Positions 23,652-35,686 of a stretch of DNA of 64,000 bases are shown here, piece by piece (the first letter of the stretch is position 1; each line of letters begins with the position of its first letter). Location: NCBI GenBank assembly GCA_015501585.1, contig JADNRY010000250.1:1-64000 (forward strand). The letters are read 5' to 3'. A program made the translations under genes and the position numbers. The notes under the pieces are model-generated. The model saw only the letters and a list, made by a program, of their open reading frames with translations. It was not told the origin of the DNA and searched no databases. Source of the DNA: Rhodocollybia butyracea (Eukaryota; Basidiomycota; Agaricomycetes; Agaricales; Omphalotaceae).

Positions 23652-24129
23652 AACTAGCAGGTAGCGCGTTCACCGATAGCTTCAAAATAGTGAGCTAGTT
23701 TTACGCACGCCCATATTTGGCCTGGGTATTCCAGATTATCACCAGGAGCAAGAAAATAGGCAATATCATTAGACGAGAGGAAGAGTGGCGCAAGCCTAGG
23801 CGCTCAAAAGCACATGACGTTGAAAGTGACAGGCACCATACGTGACAGGCCACAGTAGTCACAGAGCCGTATCATATCACCGTGACCCTTGGACACTGCA
23901 AAGCCTGATGCGTGATGCATGATGGATCAGATTGCAGTTTTGAATGGTATGTAACATCAATGCTATTCTCATTATGATGTCTAATGCTTTCTCAGACGCT
24001 TTGCCTCCTCCAGCTGACCTCGCTGGAGACGTCGAAGGGCAGACAGCCAACAAAAAATTGAGTGCATGATTGACTTTTCATCGTGAATCTTGATTTGCCT
24101 TGCTGATCGTTTACAGAGGATGGTAAGCT
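23652..24129. other. Intergenic upstream of the GH127 gene and CRN copy 1
   Basis: About 480 bp are shared by the GH127 promoter side and the 5' side of CRN copy 1. A minus-strand protein-like stretch near 23,690-23,760 could be an extra 5' GH127 exon but lacks a clear start. A 5' exon of CRN copy 1 may also lie at 23,990-24,120. Confidence 0.35.
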
Positions 24130-26862
24130 TTGTTCGTGTATGCCCGAGGACATTATTCATCAAATGCAGCTATTGTCAAAGCTTGGAATCTACCTTTCTC
24201 TGGCGTCGCACATCATCATCTGTATACCATCATTACCACCATGGGTGGATCGACAGAGGACTTTTCAAATACTCTCTGTGTCTTTCAGGGTTCTGGTAGT
24301 GGCAAGACGCGTATGGTGGATGAGCAAGGCAAGCTGGTCTTTATCATTCCATTCAACTTTCGCTCCCCGAAAAAGGAATATCGTGAGTTTCTTGCATCTA
24401 TCACAATTAAATCTTTCGCCAATATTTTGTACGTAGAGCTGGCATATCCTCCTACCGATGAAGCTGTGCGGGCATTCTTCATAACGTCCGACTTGACAGA
24501 GCCTAGAAATTACATTCGCTGGCACGTCTTCTTCTCCATCTTGTTCAAACACGCAAAAGAATGTGTCCAGAATTATCGCGAGGTGTACGGATTAGGTTAC
24601 TACGAGTTCCTTAAGCACTGGAAGAAAGTGTATTTGGAGTTAGTTACGCGTGCAAGGAGAGAGGTCGAGGTATTTACAGTTTTACACACTAGCGTTGCTT
24701 TTTATTCAGCCAATTTCTCGGTTTAACAGAACCTCATTCGCGAAACAGGCTCTTCTCGTAAGTACTGATAGATTGAAGTCAAATCCAAACTGATAACTTA
24801 TCGGCTGCAGACGAGATCCTTCAGAACTCTCGCCAATCCGCCCGCCGAGCTTTGCAAAGCCTTATCGCAGAACTGGATGAACTCGAGGCGGACGACTTAC
24901 CAGACACTCCACGATCCCCACATCTCAAAGTTCTGGTGTACTTCGACGAATTCCAGTACCTAAGTACCTCGAAATCCCGCGATCCAAATATTGGTTCTCA
25001 GAAGTCTCTTTATAACATTCTTCTTTCAGTCCTCAATGACTACTCGGATTGGCCTCTTCTTACCATCTTCGTGTCAGCGGTGTCCCATGTCGCGCCTCCT
25101 GCTCCAGCAGCTCTAGTCTCGTCAGCGCATATAACGGAGGTTTCGTTTGACAGCTCGCCTGAACTTGAGAATTTTGGTCCGGATATCTTGACGAGAGATC
25201 AGGTCTCGGACGTGAAGTTCATGGCCAACTTTGGTCGCCCGTTGTAAGTGTGATCGATGTAAAACATCTCCATGGCCAATGCTGACGCATTCTTGTAGGT
25301 TTTGGACTCTGTTCAAAGCGCTTGGATCGCATTCTGAAGGGACAATTCTCCGGCTTGCTCGAGCCAAGCTGGTGAATACCAATCTGTTCGCGAACAAACA
25401 TGATAGATACTGTTTTCACCAAGACGGCACGGCTTGCGGTTCTTGACGCTCGTCTCTGTCTTGATTATGGTCCAGAATTGCATCATGCCGTGAAGTACAA
25501 CACCAACGAAATGGTGGCGAAATATATGCGCTTAGCCTTCTCTGTGCCCGAGCATTGTAACTCCTTATTTTGTCTCTGGCTATTCGAGTGAGCCCCTTTT
25601 GGCAGAGGTCTGTGTTTTCAATCTCTTCGTTTTTTTTGGTTCTGACCTCACTCAATTCCCTTTTCATGCGGCTATGCGGCAATTAGACGAATAGCGGGGT
25701 CTGTATGATAGGATTGGGTCCACATACCCCATAGATAACAAGCCGATCCTGGCAAGCATCCTCAGCGACTATCTGAATGATGAAGGGCCTCTGAATTTTG
25801 AGGAACTAGGCGACACCGTTGCCCGCGTCCTCCTCACAGATGCCTATGATCGAGCAGTCCGCAAGATGAGCGACACGACAAGAGAACCACGGGTTCGCGG
25901 CACGCACTGCTCCGTTAAACTTTTCCTCGAAGCGTTGTTCACAAACTCGGAAGAGGTGTTGACTGCCAAGCCTGACAACATTCCGCCCCATCATCACTCT
26001 TCTCTCTCTTTGGATCAGCTTTTCGAACGCAACGATTCGGATCACGCATTGGGTCAAATCCGTAGATGATCATTATCTCAGCACCGAGGCCATGGCTGCC
26101 GCTTATATGCGAGGTTTTGCTTTCGTTTGCTGCGATGACGATACCGATATAGATTTGGCCATTCCGGTTCTTTTGTGGGATGCATTGATCGGAAAGTTGA
26201 CGATGACTGCTATTTTCATTCAAGTGAAGCGGCGGAGGCAAACGCGTGATGCTTCTTTTATCGATGCTGAAAACTTGGGTTTCTTTGCGAACGACCCCGA
26301 GCTTGACTTGACCCCCACCGCGTTATCCAAAGAGAGACCCGCCTATATATTAGTTTCGTCATGGATCTTGGAGTCCTACCTGCAATGAATGTCCCCAAGA
26401 AGCCTGAGGGTGAGCTTCAGTTTTTGTCTACAGGTGAACACTTGTCCTCACCTCATACCATGCAAGCACATGCAGAGCCAGAGGACGAGGAGGAAGAGGA
26501 GGAGGAGGAGCAACAGTGCGTCCACCCTCGCTTTGCTTTCCACATAAATGGGTGTTCATCTCGCGTATATGTAGGCATACGTACCGCAGATGATAACCTG
26601 TACAAGGGCCTCGTTCAGCGCCAGCAGATCCAGTTTGACCATCCTCGCCCGCAGATGATCCCTGCTCTACTTGACATGAAGCTATGCCCGCACCTCGGAT
26701 CATATAGAGGCTGGTACAGAGGCGATCAACTTGGGGAGGGGGGGATGACGAAGGAAGCGGAGGCGCCCGGAACGAGGAGAACGCGCCGCAGACAGCAAAA
26801 CTTACAGTGTCTCGTTATCGCCGAAACACGACTGAAGCTGTTTTAGATGATTGAGATGAAGG
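24130..26862 (+). pseudogene. CRN-type P-loop NTPase with restriction-like nuclease domain (copy 1, most complete)
   Basis: A Walker A (GSGSGKTRM, about 24,289-24,318) follows a splice-acceptor-like CAG, and a Walker B (VLVYFDEFQ, about 24,928-24,955) follows one intron downstream. An NTPase core and helical region come next (LGSHSEGTILRLARA near 25,320; TARLAVLDARL near 25,410). Near 26,105-26,230 an AFVCC...IPVLL...IFIQVK pattern resembles the PD-(D/E)XK nuclease signature in its Q-x-K form. The C-terminus has an acidic Glu run (about 26,485-26,510). NTPase plus nuclease is the architecture described for Crinkler (CRN)-type eukaryotic effectors. At least three frame breaks (near 25,400, 25,600-25,690, 26,040) indicate a pseudogene. 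Function is inferred from the family only. Confidence 0.75.
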
Positions 26863-27420
26863 ATGAAACACCGAGCGGATTGTTTTTTTGTCATCCTTAC
26901 TCTCAATTGCACGACAAGGAATCGCTTTTTTTGGAACATTTTGGGACGATCAATGACGTTTATATCTTGTTGCCTACTGAATAGCCTAATACTACTACCA
27001 TGATTCATGGCATCTTTGATTTCTTTTTAGGACGCGTTCTTCACAGGCGAAAGCACCCATACAAGTGAACAACGCGGCGGGACTCTCTCGCAATGTTCTA
27101 TGCATCCTCAAGCCGATAGATCCAGACCGTATCTGAGATACAGAAACGTATCTGCCCAGTGCCAGGCTTGACTCAACCACATAGAGTAGTCTATTGGTAT
27201 TAACATTAACCAGACTTGTAGCCTCGAAAGAAAGTCTTTTTCTAGACACGCTAGCTGTCTGCTCCCATTATTTTTACATGTAGGCACTCGCTACTATTGT
27301 CCATACAATATTTCCGGGGATGCAGCCTAGGTCGCGTGGGCGTCTTTCGCGATATACCAGGCGGCTGGGCCATAAGGTCAAAGCACAAAAACTTGAAGTG
27401 AATATCGAGACTGCGTGGCC
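26863..27420 (+). repeat. 3' flank of CRN copy 1, duplicated downstream of copy 2
   Basis: Long blocks match 32,306-32,890 in the same order, including GCACGACAAGGAATC, CTTGTTGCCTACTG, GAGATACAGAAACGTATCTG and a CAGGTCGCGTGGGC-like block. The duplication therefore carried at least 550 bp beyond the coding part. No coding frame is visible. Confidence 0.8.
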
Positions 27421-27697
27421 AGGTAGCGTGTAACTTTCAATGCCCATCTCGGTTACATTTTCGTTAGCTATGTCTAGTATATGACTTATCTATCCCAGCT
27501 ACGAACAGTTATGTTCCGAAATGGGACCGCGCCTGTTACTTACTTCCTTCCTTCCTTCCGGATACCCAAGTGATTATCACGTCAAAGTCACAGCAAGATG
27601 TACTGATTTTATTGCGCTACCGTACAGTAGTAGCTTTGCATAGTAACTGCCTAGACCATCACCAGGGGGCCAGCGTTATCTGTTTACCGGGCATATG

Positions 27698-28403
27698 CAC
27701 TGCGCCAGCGTCAAAAAATATCGGGCGAAATTATTTCCGAAATTATTGCTGTAATTGCTTACCTTTTTCGATCAAAATTTCACCTGTAAATCTTTGATAA
27801 TTTCGGCTGAGAAATATACTGTAATTGATTGTCTTTTTCGATATGAATTTCGCTGGTAATCTGTTATCTATTTCGTCCGAAAAAGACAATGAAATTGCTT
27901 ATCTATTTCATTAAAAATTTCGCTCGAAATTTTTACAAGGTAATAACTGGCCAAGAACTGGGAGGTTCGGTCATGTGATGCATCTGATAAGATTTCCTGT
28001 CTTTGAACGCGACCAAAACGCGACTTATGGGATACTGTATATGCATGGCTGCACTAGTCACCGCCAGACAATAAATTGCTCCAGTTCTGCCCTCATATCC
28101 GCCCAAAGTGTTGTCAGATGCATCACATGACCGAGCCTCCCAGTTCTTGGCCAGTTATTACCTTGTAAAAATTTCGAGCGAAATTCTTAATTAATCACGA
28201 GCGAAATAGATAAGTAATCTCATTGTCTTTTTCGAGCGATATATATAGCGAAATTCCAAAAGAAAAAGATAATCAATTACAATGTATTTTTTGTACGAAA
28301 TAGAAGACACTTTTCCATTGTAATTTGTATTGAAAAAGGTAAGTAATTACAACAATAATTTCGGCAATAATTTCGCCCGATATTTTTTGACGCTGGCGTA
28401 GTG
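27698..28403. mobile_element. CACTA-type MITE, near-full-length palindrome
   Basis: The ends read CACTGCGCCAGCGTC at the left and the inverse of CACTACGCCAGCGTC at the right, with a 3-bp direct duplication ATG on each side (27695-27697 and 28404-28406). CACTA termini with 3-bp duplications define the CACTA/CMC superfamily. Nearly the whole 706 bp is one inverted repeat: arms of about 290-300 bp pair outward from a centre near 28,050, including a perfectly recognisable GGTAATAACTGGCCAAGAACT block at both sides. There is no transposase frame, so it depends on an autonomous relative elsewhere. AT-rich arms with GAAAT-type motifs may act as transposase binding sites. Confidence 0.85.
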
Positions 28404-28600
28404 ATGAGTGTTTGGCACTCAGGAGGTTTCACACTTTCAAAGCCTTGTTTCAAAAAAAAATCGGGATCGCTCTCAGAACCACAGCTTGAGCCTATCAATT
28501 GTGATTCGAAATCAGAATCAATTGAAGCATATAATAGGTCCATCTTTTCAAGATACTATGTACAGGATCATTGAGATCATGTTCTAAGTAGAGAAAATAG

Positions 28601-29719
28601 TTATTCAGTTATATAATATTCTGAAGACTCCTGAAATCGTTTTTTTGGTGATTTACTCTTGGATTTACTTTTCCGCGACGGGGATTTACTTTTCTGTGAT
28701 GGGGATTTACTACTTTTCTGCGAAGGGGATTTACTTTTCCGCGACGGAGATCCTGAACCACCTGCTTGGGCTGTCGAACCCGTCGGAGATTTAGGATTAG
28801 GGCTAGGTTGCGGTTCTGGGCCACCTGCTTGGGCTGTCGAACCCCTGGGCGATTCAGATGGGTCGCTAACTCGAAATAATCTGAACTGTCTGTTAAACTC
28901 CTCGCTGATTTCTTCCCACTGTCCCTGTTCTAAACGGGGGGCGGGATCGTGCGCTGCCGGAGGATCGTGCGCTGTCAGAGGATTGTGCGCTGCCAGAGGA
29001 TCGTGCGCTGCCAGAGGATCGTGCGCTGCCAGAGGATTGTGCGCTGCCAGAGGATCGTGCGCTGCCAGAGGATCTACCGCTGCCGGAGGATCTCCCGCTG
29101 CCGGAGAATCTCCCGCTGCCGGAGGATAGCGTGCTAGATGCAAGTATGCCGGCCCCTCCCCGCCTATGTTGTCCACTGCAAAACCACCATATAGTTTGCC
29201 ATGCGAAGCTACGTTTACTTGTTCTCCTCCTTGGAAAATCCATTGTCCTCCATTGATATGTTAGCATTAAGATCCAAATTCGCGCCCGGTTAATCAATTA
29301 GTACTCACTACCATTTGCGAACCACAGAAAGCATGATCTACCCTCTGGGCACGCCGCACCTTCAAATCGGAGATACATCCAGCGCCTGTCATGTGGTTTC
29401 TTGGGGTCATGTACTACGGAATCCCCGCTGTATGTGATTTTGGCTGGCCCACCCACGTTCAACTCGGACATCAGATGGACTGCTCTGGTGACTGTGGTTC
29501 GTTGACCTTTTCTCTGTCTTGGCGTTTGCGTGTTTGGGAGCGGTACATTTTCATTAGTGATTGTCGTTAGCTTAATCTACGAACCCGGATGAATACTACT
29601 ATGCGGACCATTGATGGACAACTAAAACTCCTCACCTTCGGCCTTACAGAACACACAGCGGATATGAGGCCAGCTAGCAGGAGAAGTCTAGCCCACCGAA
29701 GCGTGAAAGCAGAGTACAT
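28601..29719 (-). CDS. Secreted protein with hexapeptide repeats and a Ser/Lys-rich tail
   Basis: Three exons (29719-29636, 29576-29312, 29247-28601) with introns of 59 and 64 nt encode 331 residues. Residues 1-24 are a signal peptide (MYSAFTLRWARLLLL through SAVCS). A beta-rich domain follows (NVGGPAKITYSGDSV, WMYLRFEGAACPEG, GQWIFQGGEQVNV). About eleven copies of a DPLAAH-type hexapeptide come next (18-bp units, about 28,945-29,130), then an acidic segment and an Arg/Lys/Ser tail built from SPSRKSK and SPSQKS units. The combination of secretion signal, Pro/Ala/His repeat and basic tail resembles cell-wall or extracellular binding proteins, but I know no homologue. The stop is at 28601-28603. 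The splicing is clean, so the gene looks functional. Confidence 0.65.
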
Positions 29720-30427
29720 ATATGTGAATGATCTCGTTAAATGCAATAGAGTAAGAGGGAGATTTTCGAGAAGGAGTAAGTGAGAGAGCCAAGAGAGAAA
29801 AATCTTGGTACGAGCTGAATAGAGGGAGCTGGCCAGCAGTCACAGTTTTTCATCGCAAGCTTGATTTTTTTATACTTGCGACTTAGCGATCAAAGCTGAA
29901 AATATTAAAAATGTGTCCAAAGAAACAAATATAAGCCGTCACTGCCTTGTCCCACTGAGTCCCGCCTTAAATCTCAACAATTGATCTCTTGATCCTTGAA
30001 GATATAAAGTATTCGCTTTTTGTTGGTTGAATTGCAACTTAAGATAGGGGTTGTGCTCACTGCATGATTGTGTGTTGCTATTGGGGTGATCACTGGAAGA
30101 TTTGATGATGATGCCGTTTGCAACTGTTCAGTCGAGTGAAAAACCTGGTAACCCCCTCGACCCTAAGCCGCGTTCATCAGTGAATGAAGCTTTGGCACAA
30201 GTTGGTGGTTGCGCGAGCATGGTAGTTGGATGGTAGCAGTTGGAATGTGGCCGCGAGTAGCGGTTAGTGGTTAGCACTCAAATGAGGTGTTGTTAGTTAT
30301 TGGTCAACATTGGTATGAGGTTTTGGCAGTAGCAGCAGTAGGTGGTGCGATATCAGATACGACTACCAATGACGACTCCATCTAGACCGGAATAACCGAC
30401 TGGACAGCCCCGGTTCCCAGAAGTCTC
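29720..30427. other. Intergenic between secreted repeat protein and CRN copy 2
   Basis: It should include the promoter of the 28601-29719 gene. The stretch at about 30,190-30,340 is G/T-rich with repeated GGTTAGT, GGTAGT and GCAGTAGCAGT-like motifs. No coding frame is convincing. Confidence 0.45.
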
Positions 30428-32305
30428 GTTCTAACATTCTTCTTTCAGTCCTTGGCGATTACTTGGATTGGCCTATTCTTACCGTCTTCGCGTTGGCAGT
30501 GTCCTTCCTGCTCTGGCACAGCGCATATAACACAGGTTTTGTTTGATTGCTCACCTGAACTTGGGAATCTTGGCCTGGGTATCGTGACGGGAGATCAGAT
30601 GTCGGACTTGAAGTTCATGGCCAACTTTGGTCGTCTGTTGTAAGTGGGATCTATCTAAAACATGGATTTTCATATACAGCAATGGACAGCAATGGATATG
30701 CTCAAACGTTCTCAATTGCCAAAATACAATGATAAGTACGATTTATCTAAAACATCCCTGTGGCCAATGATGATAGGTTCTGGACTCCGTTCAAAGCGCT
30801 CGGCTCGCACTCCGAAGGGACAATTCTCCGGTTTGCTCGAGCCAAACTGGTGCACAGTAATTTGTTCACGAACAAACCCACGACAGATGGTGATTTCACC
30901 AAGACGGCACAACTTGCGGTTCTCGACAGTCATCTCCGCCTTGACTACAGTAATAGAACACATCCCACCGCGGAGCTTGAAAACACCAAACAGATGGTGG
31001 CGAAACTTATGCGCTTAGCCTTCTCTGTGCCCGAGCATTGTAACTCCTTATTTTGTCTCTGGCTATTCGAGTGAGCTGCTGTTGGCAGAGGTCTGTGTCT
31101 TCAATCTGTTCGTTTTTTTGTTTTGGTTCTGACTCCCTTTTCACGCGGCTATGCGCAATTAGACGAATAGCGGGATCTTTATGATAGAACTGGGTCCACC
31201 TACCCCACCGACAACAAGCCGGTCCTCGCAAGCATCCTCAGTGACTACCTAGAGAATGGGGCCCTTGGATTTTGAGAAGCTAGGTCACATCGTTGCTCGC
31301 GTCCTCCTCACCAATGCCTATCCGGGGGATGAGCGAGACGACAAAAGAACCACCGGTCCGCGGCACACAGGGTTCTGCCAAACTCTTCCTCGAAGCGTTG
31401 TTCACAAATTCGGAAGAGGTGTTGACTGCCAAACCTGACAACGTTCCGCCCCATCATACTAATAGCTCATCTCTTTCTTTGAATCAGCTTTCGAGGACGC
31501 AACGATTCGGATCACACATTGGGTCAAATCCGTGATCGTTATCTGAACACCGAGGCCATGGCTGCCGCATATATGCGAGGTTTTGCTTTCGTTTGTTGCG
31601 ATGACGAAGGCTATATTTCCGGTTCTTTTGTGGGATACACTGATTAGAAGGTTTGCGATGACTACTATTTTCATTCAAGTAAAGGGGCGGGATGGTTCTT
31701 TTATCGATGCTCAAAACTTCTTTGCGGACAACCCCGAGGCTGACTGGACGTCCACTGCGTTACCTCAAGAGAAACTGCTTCCATATATTAGTCTTGTGAC
31801 GGATCTTGGAGTCCTACCCTCTATTCCTGGATATGACCATACCCGCGATGAATTTCGCCGATAAGCCTATGGGCGAGCTTCCGCCTTTGTCTACAGCCGA
31901 ACATTCATCCTCACCTCATACCATACAAGTACACCTAGAGGAGGAAGAGGAGCTGCACTGTGACCACCCTCGCTTTGCTTTCCCCATAAATGAATGTTCC
32001 TCTTGCGTAGATGCAGGCATACGCACCGCAGATGACGACTTGTACAAAGGCCTCGTTCGACTCGCAGATTCAGTTTGACCATCATCGCCCGCAGATGATC
32101 AATGATCCCCGCGCTACTTGGCATGATGTCGTGCCTGCACCTCGGATCATATAAAGGTTGGGGCAGAAGCGATCAACTTAAGGAGGATGGAGGGATGACA
32201 AAGGAGGCGGAGGCGCCTTGGGACGAGGAGAGCGCACCGCAGAGAGCAAACCTCACGGTGTCTCGTTATCGACGAAACACGACCGAAACTGTTTTGTGCG
32301 ACTGA
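30428..32305 (+). pseudogene. CRN-type NTPase-nuclease pseudogene (copy 2, 5'-truncated)
   Basis: Similarity to copy 1 begins abruptly at 30,428, corresponding to about 25,003 in copy 1, so the Walker A and Walker B parts are missing. It continues colinearly through SHSEGTILRFARA (about 30,805), the LAFSVPEHCNSLFCLW block (about 31,013), the TSEE-like NSEEVLTAKPDN block (about 31,410), the nuclease-like IFIQVK (about 31,668-31,685) and the C-terminal Glu-rich segment. Frame breaks occur near 30,650-30,770, 31,070-31,250, 31,500 and 31,850. The intron-equivalent region near 30,650-30,770 is expanded by a direct repeat of ATCTATCTAAAACAT. It is a non-functional duplicate. Confidence 0.8.
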
Positions 32306-32890
32306 GACGAAGGATGGAACACCGAACGGATTGTGTTGTCGCCGTTGTTCGGTGGTTGTCATCTAAGCTAGTATCAATAGCACGACAAGGAATCCCCTCT
32401 TTTTGGAACATTTTGGGACGGTCAATGATGCTTGTATCTTGTTGCCTACTGTATAGTCTAATACTACATACCATAATTCATAGCATCTTTTGATTCCAAC
32501 GTTCTATGCACCCTCAAGCCGACAGACCCGGACCGTACTCGAGATACAGAAACGTATCTGGGCTTGATCCGACCCACATAGTCTATTAGTATCAACGGAG
32601 GTAAGTTTGTACCATGCTCACATTCATCCCAACATCGTCCAGAGTTGTAGTCTCGTAAGAAAGTTCTTCAATAGCTATTCCAGACACGCTAGCTGTCTGC
32701 TCCGAATATTTTTACATGTACACACTTGGAACATACTATCGTTCATACAATATCGCCGGGATTGCAACCCAGGTCGCGTGGGCCTCTTTCGCGCGTTGTA
32801 CCGTTGCTGGCTGCTGCGCCGTATGGCCAAAGCACGAAAACACCGCAGTAGGCCATGCGAATTTCAAAACTGCATGGACAAGTCTAGGGT
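32306..32890 (+). repeat. Duplicated 3' flank of CRN copy 2
   Basis: Counterpart of 26,863-27,420, with small indels throughout, showing that copy 2 arose by a DNA-level segmental duplication rather than by retrotransposition. A short relic of the same flank may also sit near 44,190-44,240 (GGTCAATGACGCTTATCTC). Confidence 0.75.
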
Positions 32891-33027
32891 GAGCCTTTGA
32901 AGCCAAAAGACTGGTGATACCTCGCGAAAAAAATGATTCTAAATTATCGAGTTGTATAGCGAGATGCTCTGTAACACATACCTTTTCCATGCCCAAATAT
33001 CAAGCAAAACACGTAGTTTTACTTCTA

Positions 33028-33444
33028 TTACCGCTTCTTATCCTGGTCCCTCATCTCGTCTATCACCTCATTAACCCATATCAGAATTTTATCGATGCTT
33101 TCTAATATAAACTTCATCGCGTAGCCGCCAAAATGCACGTAGAAGCCGAACCACGCCAGAGCTTTAATTCCCCAGATAATTCGCCAGTAGATCCATCGGA
33201 GAATATATGCTGCCCAGAAGGGTATCAGAAAGATCCATGACAGGATATAGGTGAGAATGTGGAATGCTGGTTTCAAAACCGATGAATAACCGTAGAACGA
33301 GCCGAAAATTGCGATGAGGAGATATACGGCGTATTTGCGGGAGACTCGATGGGATACGAAATAAACAAATGTTACTGGAAAGACAATATGAGTGAGAATA
33401 TTAGTAGCAGAAGGACTGTGACGAGAGGATTCAGCCTCGTTCAT
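33028..33444 (-). CDS. Small multi-span membrane protein, 138 aa
   Basis: A single-exon frame encodes 138 residues. After a polar N-terminus (MNEAESSRHSPSATN) there are about three to four hydrophobic segments (THIVFPVTFVYFVS, YAVYLLIAIFGSFYGY, FHILTYILSWIFLIPFW, IIWGIKALAWFGFYV) with many aromatic residues. A soluble acidic/basic tail ends EMRDQDKKR. I do not recognise the family. A decayed copy lies at 42,770-43,130 on the same strand, missing about 70 bp internally, which supports this being a real transcribed unit that was later duplicated. The role is unknown. Confidence 0.55.
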   Translation of the reverse strand: MNEAESSRHSPSATNILTHIVFPVTFVYFVSHRVSRKYAVYLLIAIFGSFYGYSSVLKPAFHILTYILSWIFLIPFWAAYILRWIYWRIIWGIKALAWFGFYVHFGGYAMKFILESIDKILIWVNEVIDEMRDQDKKR

Positions 33445-33593
33445 GATGGACGCGTCGCAACGTTGAACGGATGTAACGGGCCGAAATTTTACCTTTTACC
33501 TTTCTTTTACTACCATACCAGCATGGCCGACAAGCGGTCACAAACCGACCTCCAACTTAGTTTTATTGTACTGTACATTATGAAAAAGCTTTA

Positions 33594-34500
33594 TTACCAA
33601 TCTAATCTACTATCACCCTTGAGCGCTTGAGCTTGCGGTACTGTCGTCGAAGGCCATGGCAAGTTGCGTGCGAGTTCAGAACGGGAGAGGAAGGCGTCTG
33701 ATGTCAAGTGGGAGGGTAACGCGGCATCCGAAGAGGTTGAGATTGAACCCGCTGGAGCACTGTTGGAAGTTGCTGTCGAAGAAGACATCCCAAATCCCAA
33801 CTGAGCCTGGGCGGTCTAATTCTGTCCACCCACTCATCCCTCCATCATCCCTCCAGAAAAATTGAAAATGGTCTAACCGCGATTTGGTCTCTTGGACGAG
33901 GTTGGAGGAGGAAAATGAAACCTGGGCTTGAGGGTGTGGGCACCTTCAAGCAATTTCGGGAGAGTGAGCCTGAGCTCGATGGAGTTGCTGAGTCGCGGGT
34001 AATGAACATATGTCCATTCTCTGCTGCTGAGCGCTGAAGCTGAAGCGCTGAACGTTGAACGTGCGCGCCAACAGCAGAGCTTGATATGGCCAAGTTGGAT
34101 ACATCGTCCGTGGGTAGATCTGTTGGAAGCTCGATGACTGGAGGGGAATTATGGTCCGGAAAACTTTGTTGACGACGAAGATTGTCTGGCGTCGGTGTCA
34201 TTGGCGAAACTAACGAATCCAGGTCTATTGTAGGAGATTTAGACTGCCTCCGTTTGTGAGGTGTCCAGTCGTTGGATGATCTTCCCTCTGCTTTTTATTC
34301 TCCTCCCCCCGCTTTTCCTTTATCTCCTTCATATTATTCACAAACTTGGTTGAAGCCACGGCTGGTGGAGGCACGAAGCTCGATGACGGTGACAGGAAAC
34401 ATGGGACAGGCGGACTGTAGTTTTTTTTGTGAAGGATAGTGTAAGGCCCTGGAATTTGCCTGTTCTAGGGGATTGGGTTTGGAGTTTTATGCAACGTTGT
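33594..34500 (-). CDS. Ser/Pro-rich hypothetical protein, exon structure unresolved
   Basis: Several protein-like blocks follow each other on the minus strand: FLSPSSSFVPPPAVAS and KEIKEKRGEENKKQ (34,300-34,420), NDWTPHKRRQSKSPTIDL and TPTPDNLRRQQSFPDHN (34,120-34,280), NSIELRLTLPKLLEG (about 33,950-34,000) and a Ser/Ala-rich C-terminus (33,594-33,800). They are in different frames, with candidate GT-AG introns for only some joins. The composition suggests a disordered, probably nuclear or cytoplasmic protein. No domain is recognised. A frameshift near 34,280 cannot be excluded. Confidence 0.4.
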
Positions 34501-34564
34501 GGAAAGGTAGTTAGCGGCGTGAATAAGAACAGCAAAGCGCAAGTAAGCCTAGACCGTCAACCAC

Positions 34565-34600
34565 GAAGGAAGGAAGGAAGGAAGGAAGGAAGGAAGGAAA
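34565..34600 (+). repeat. (GAAG)n microsatellite
   Basis: About nine uninterrupted 4-bp units lie just upstream of the Ser/Pro-rich gene. A prominent simple repeat with no coding role visible. Confidence 0.95.
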
Positions 34601-34838
34601 ACCAGAGGACTGCCTCAGGCCTATGGCAAAGCGCAAGAAGAGACTCATTTTTTTCTAGTACAAACAATCATCCTACCAAATTACCCTCTGCGAGTAGTAG
34701 CGAAAAGCGAAAAAATAAGTTATCAACAAATAAATTTACCTCGGCTCTGACTAGTTTCGCCGATGGTCAAATAATTACCTGACTATGAACTTCTGTCCTG
34801 TTTCTTGGACCTTAAATTACCAATACATAAAGATTGTT

Positions 34839-35490
34839 TCAGCAGTCAATGACAGAACAACCATTCGGTTGGAAGGAAGTAAATCTTCCTGTTATCCCAT
34901 CTTCCAAAGAGCTACCATTCAATACTTCCAAACGGTTGTCATTGCACAGTTGCAGGATCCATCTACCACATGAGTTAACAGCAGTATCTGCGGAAGTTCT
35001 AGATGGGCTGTCTATACTCACGGTCTCGTTCCCTATTCTGCCATTTAGGTCCCCCAGTACCAGCAGTGGTTTCTCACCTGCAGACACCATAGTAATAATA
35101 CTGGACAGCCGCTCTTTCAGGTCGATCATTGACCAATCTTGCCAGTATGAGCCCGCGGGGAGTAGATACATACCAACGATGCGTAGATTAGGTGTATCTA
35201 GCACGACCGTTTCGACGTCCGAGAGGTTGGTACTACATGGTGTAATTCGTTTGTCCGCTTTGAAAATAGCCGCGACTCCTCCCCAAGCTCTATCTGCATT
35301 GGGTCTGTCGGGGCGCAGGTAGGAGACAATACTATATCCAGTCGGGACCGGGAGACTGTCCTCTTGACTGGGGCGTAGCTATGTTTCAGAAAGGATCACA
35401 AGGTCGAACCGGGAGATGTATTTCACAAATTCGGAGTTTCCGAGTTTAAGCGACAGGTTACCGTGTATATTCCAAGTCGCTATAGATAAA
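34839..35490 (-). pseudogene. LINE AP-type endonuclease domain with nonsense codon
   Basis: The domain has the WNI.G entry, the SET box, the LGDLNGR metal/DNA-binding box and the terminal S-x-ID box of exonuclease-endonuclease-phosphatase enzymes, which nick target DNA for priming. A TAG replaces the codon after SET near 35,380-35,385, where related LINEs usually have Trp. The RT domain that should follow is absent. Confidence 0.75.
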
Positions 35491-35686
35491 GAGGTAGGAT
35501 AGAAACCGTATAGGTGTAATGTGTTTTATAAGTCCAATACGTAATGTAAATGAGTCCAAAAAGCTCACAAGGAACAGGATAAGGCTTTAGAGTAGTCCAT
35601 TCTATCAGAAACAGAAACTGGGGAGTATACACCGTACAATGTAGTATGGATTATAGGTATAAAAAATGAAAGGGCACACAATGGTC

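Noticed and set aside
24265..24552. Minus-strand frames across the P-loop region
   Set aside because: Opposite the Walker A-containing frame; no motif of their own.
28659..29129. Plus-strand open frame with Cys/Ala/Gly repeats
   Set aside because: Antisense of the DPLAAH and Ser/Lys repeats. The minus strand gives a spliced protein with a signal peptide.
33594..34535. A membrane or secreted protein reading of the minus-strand frames
   Set aside because: No hydrophobic segment or signal peptide. The composition is Ser/Pro-rich and better described as disordered.
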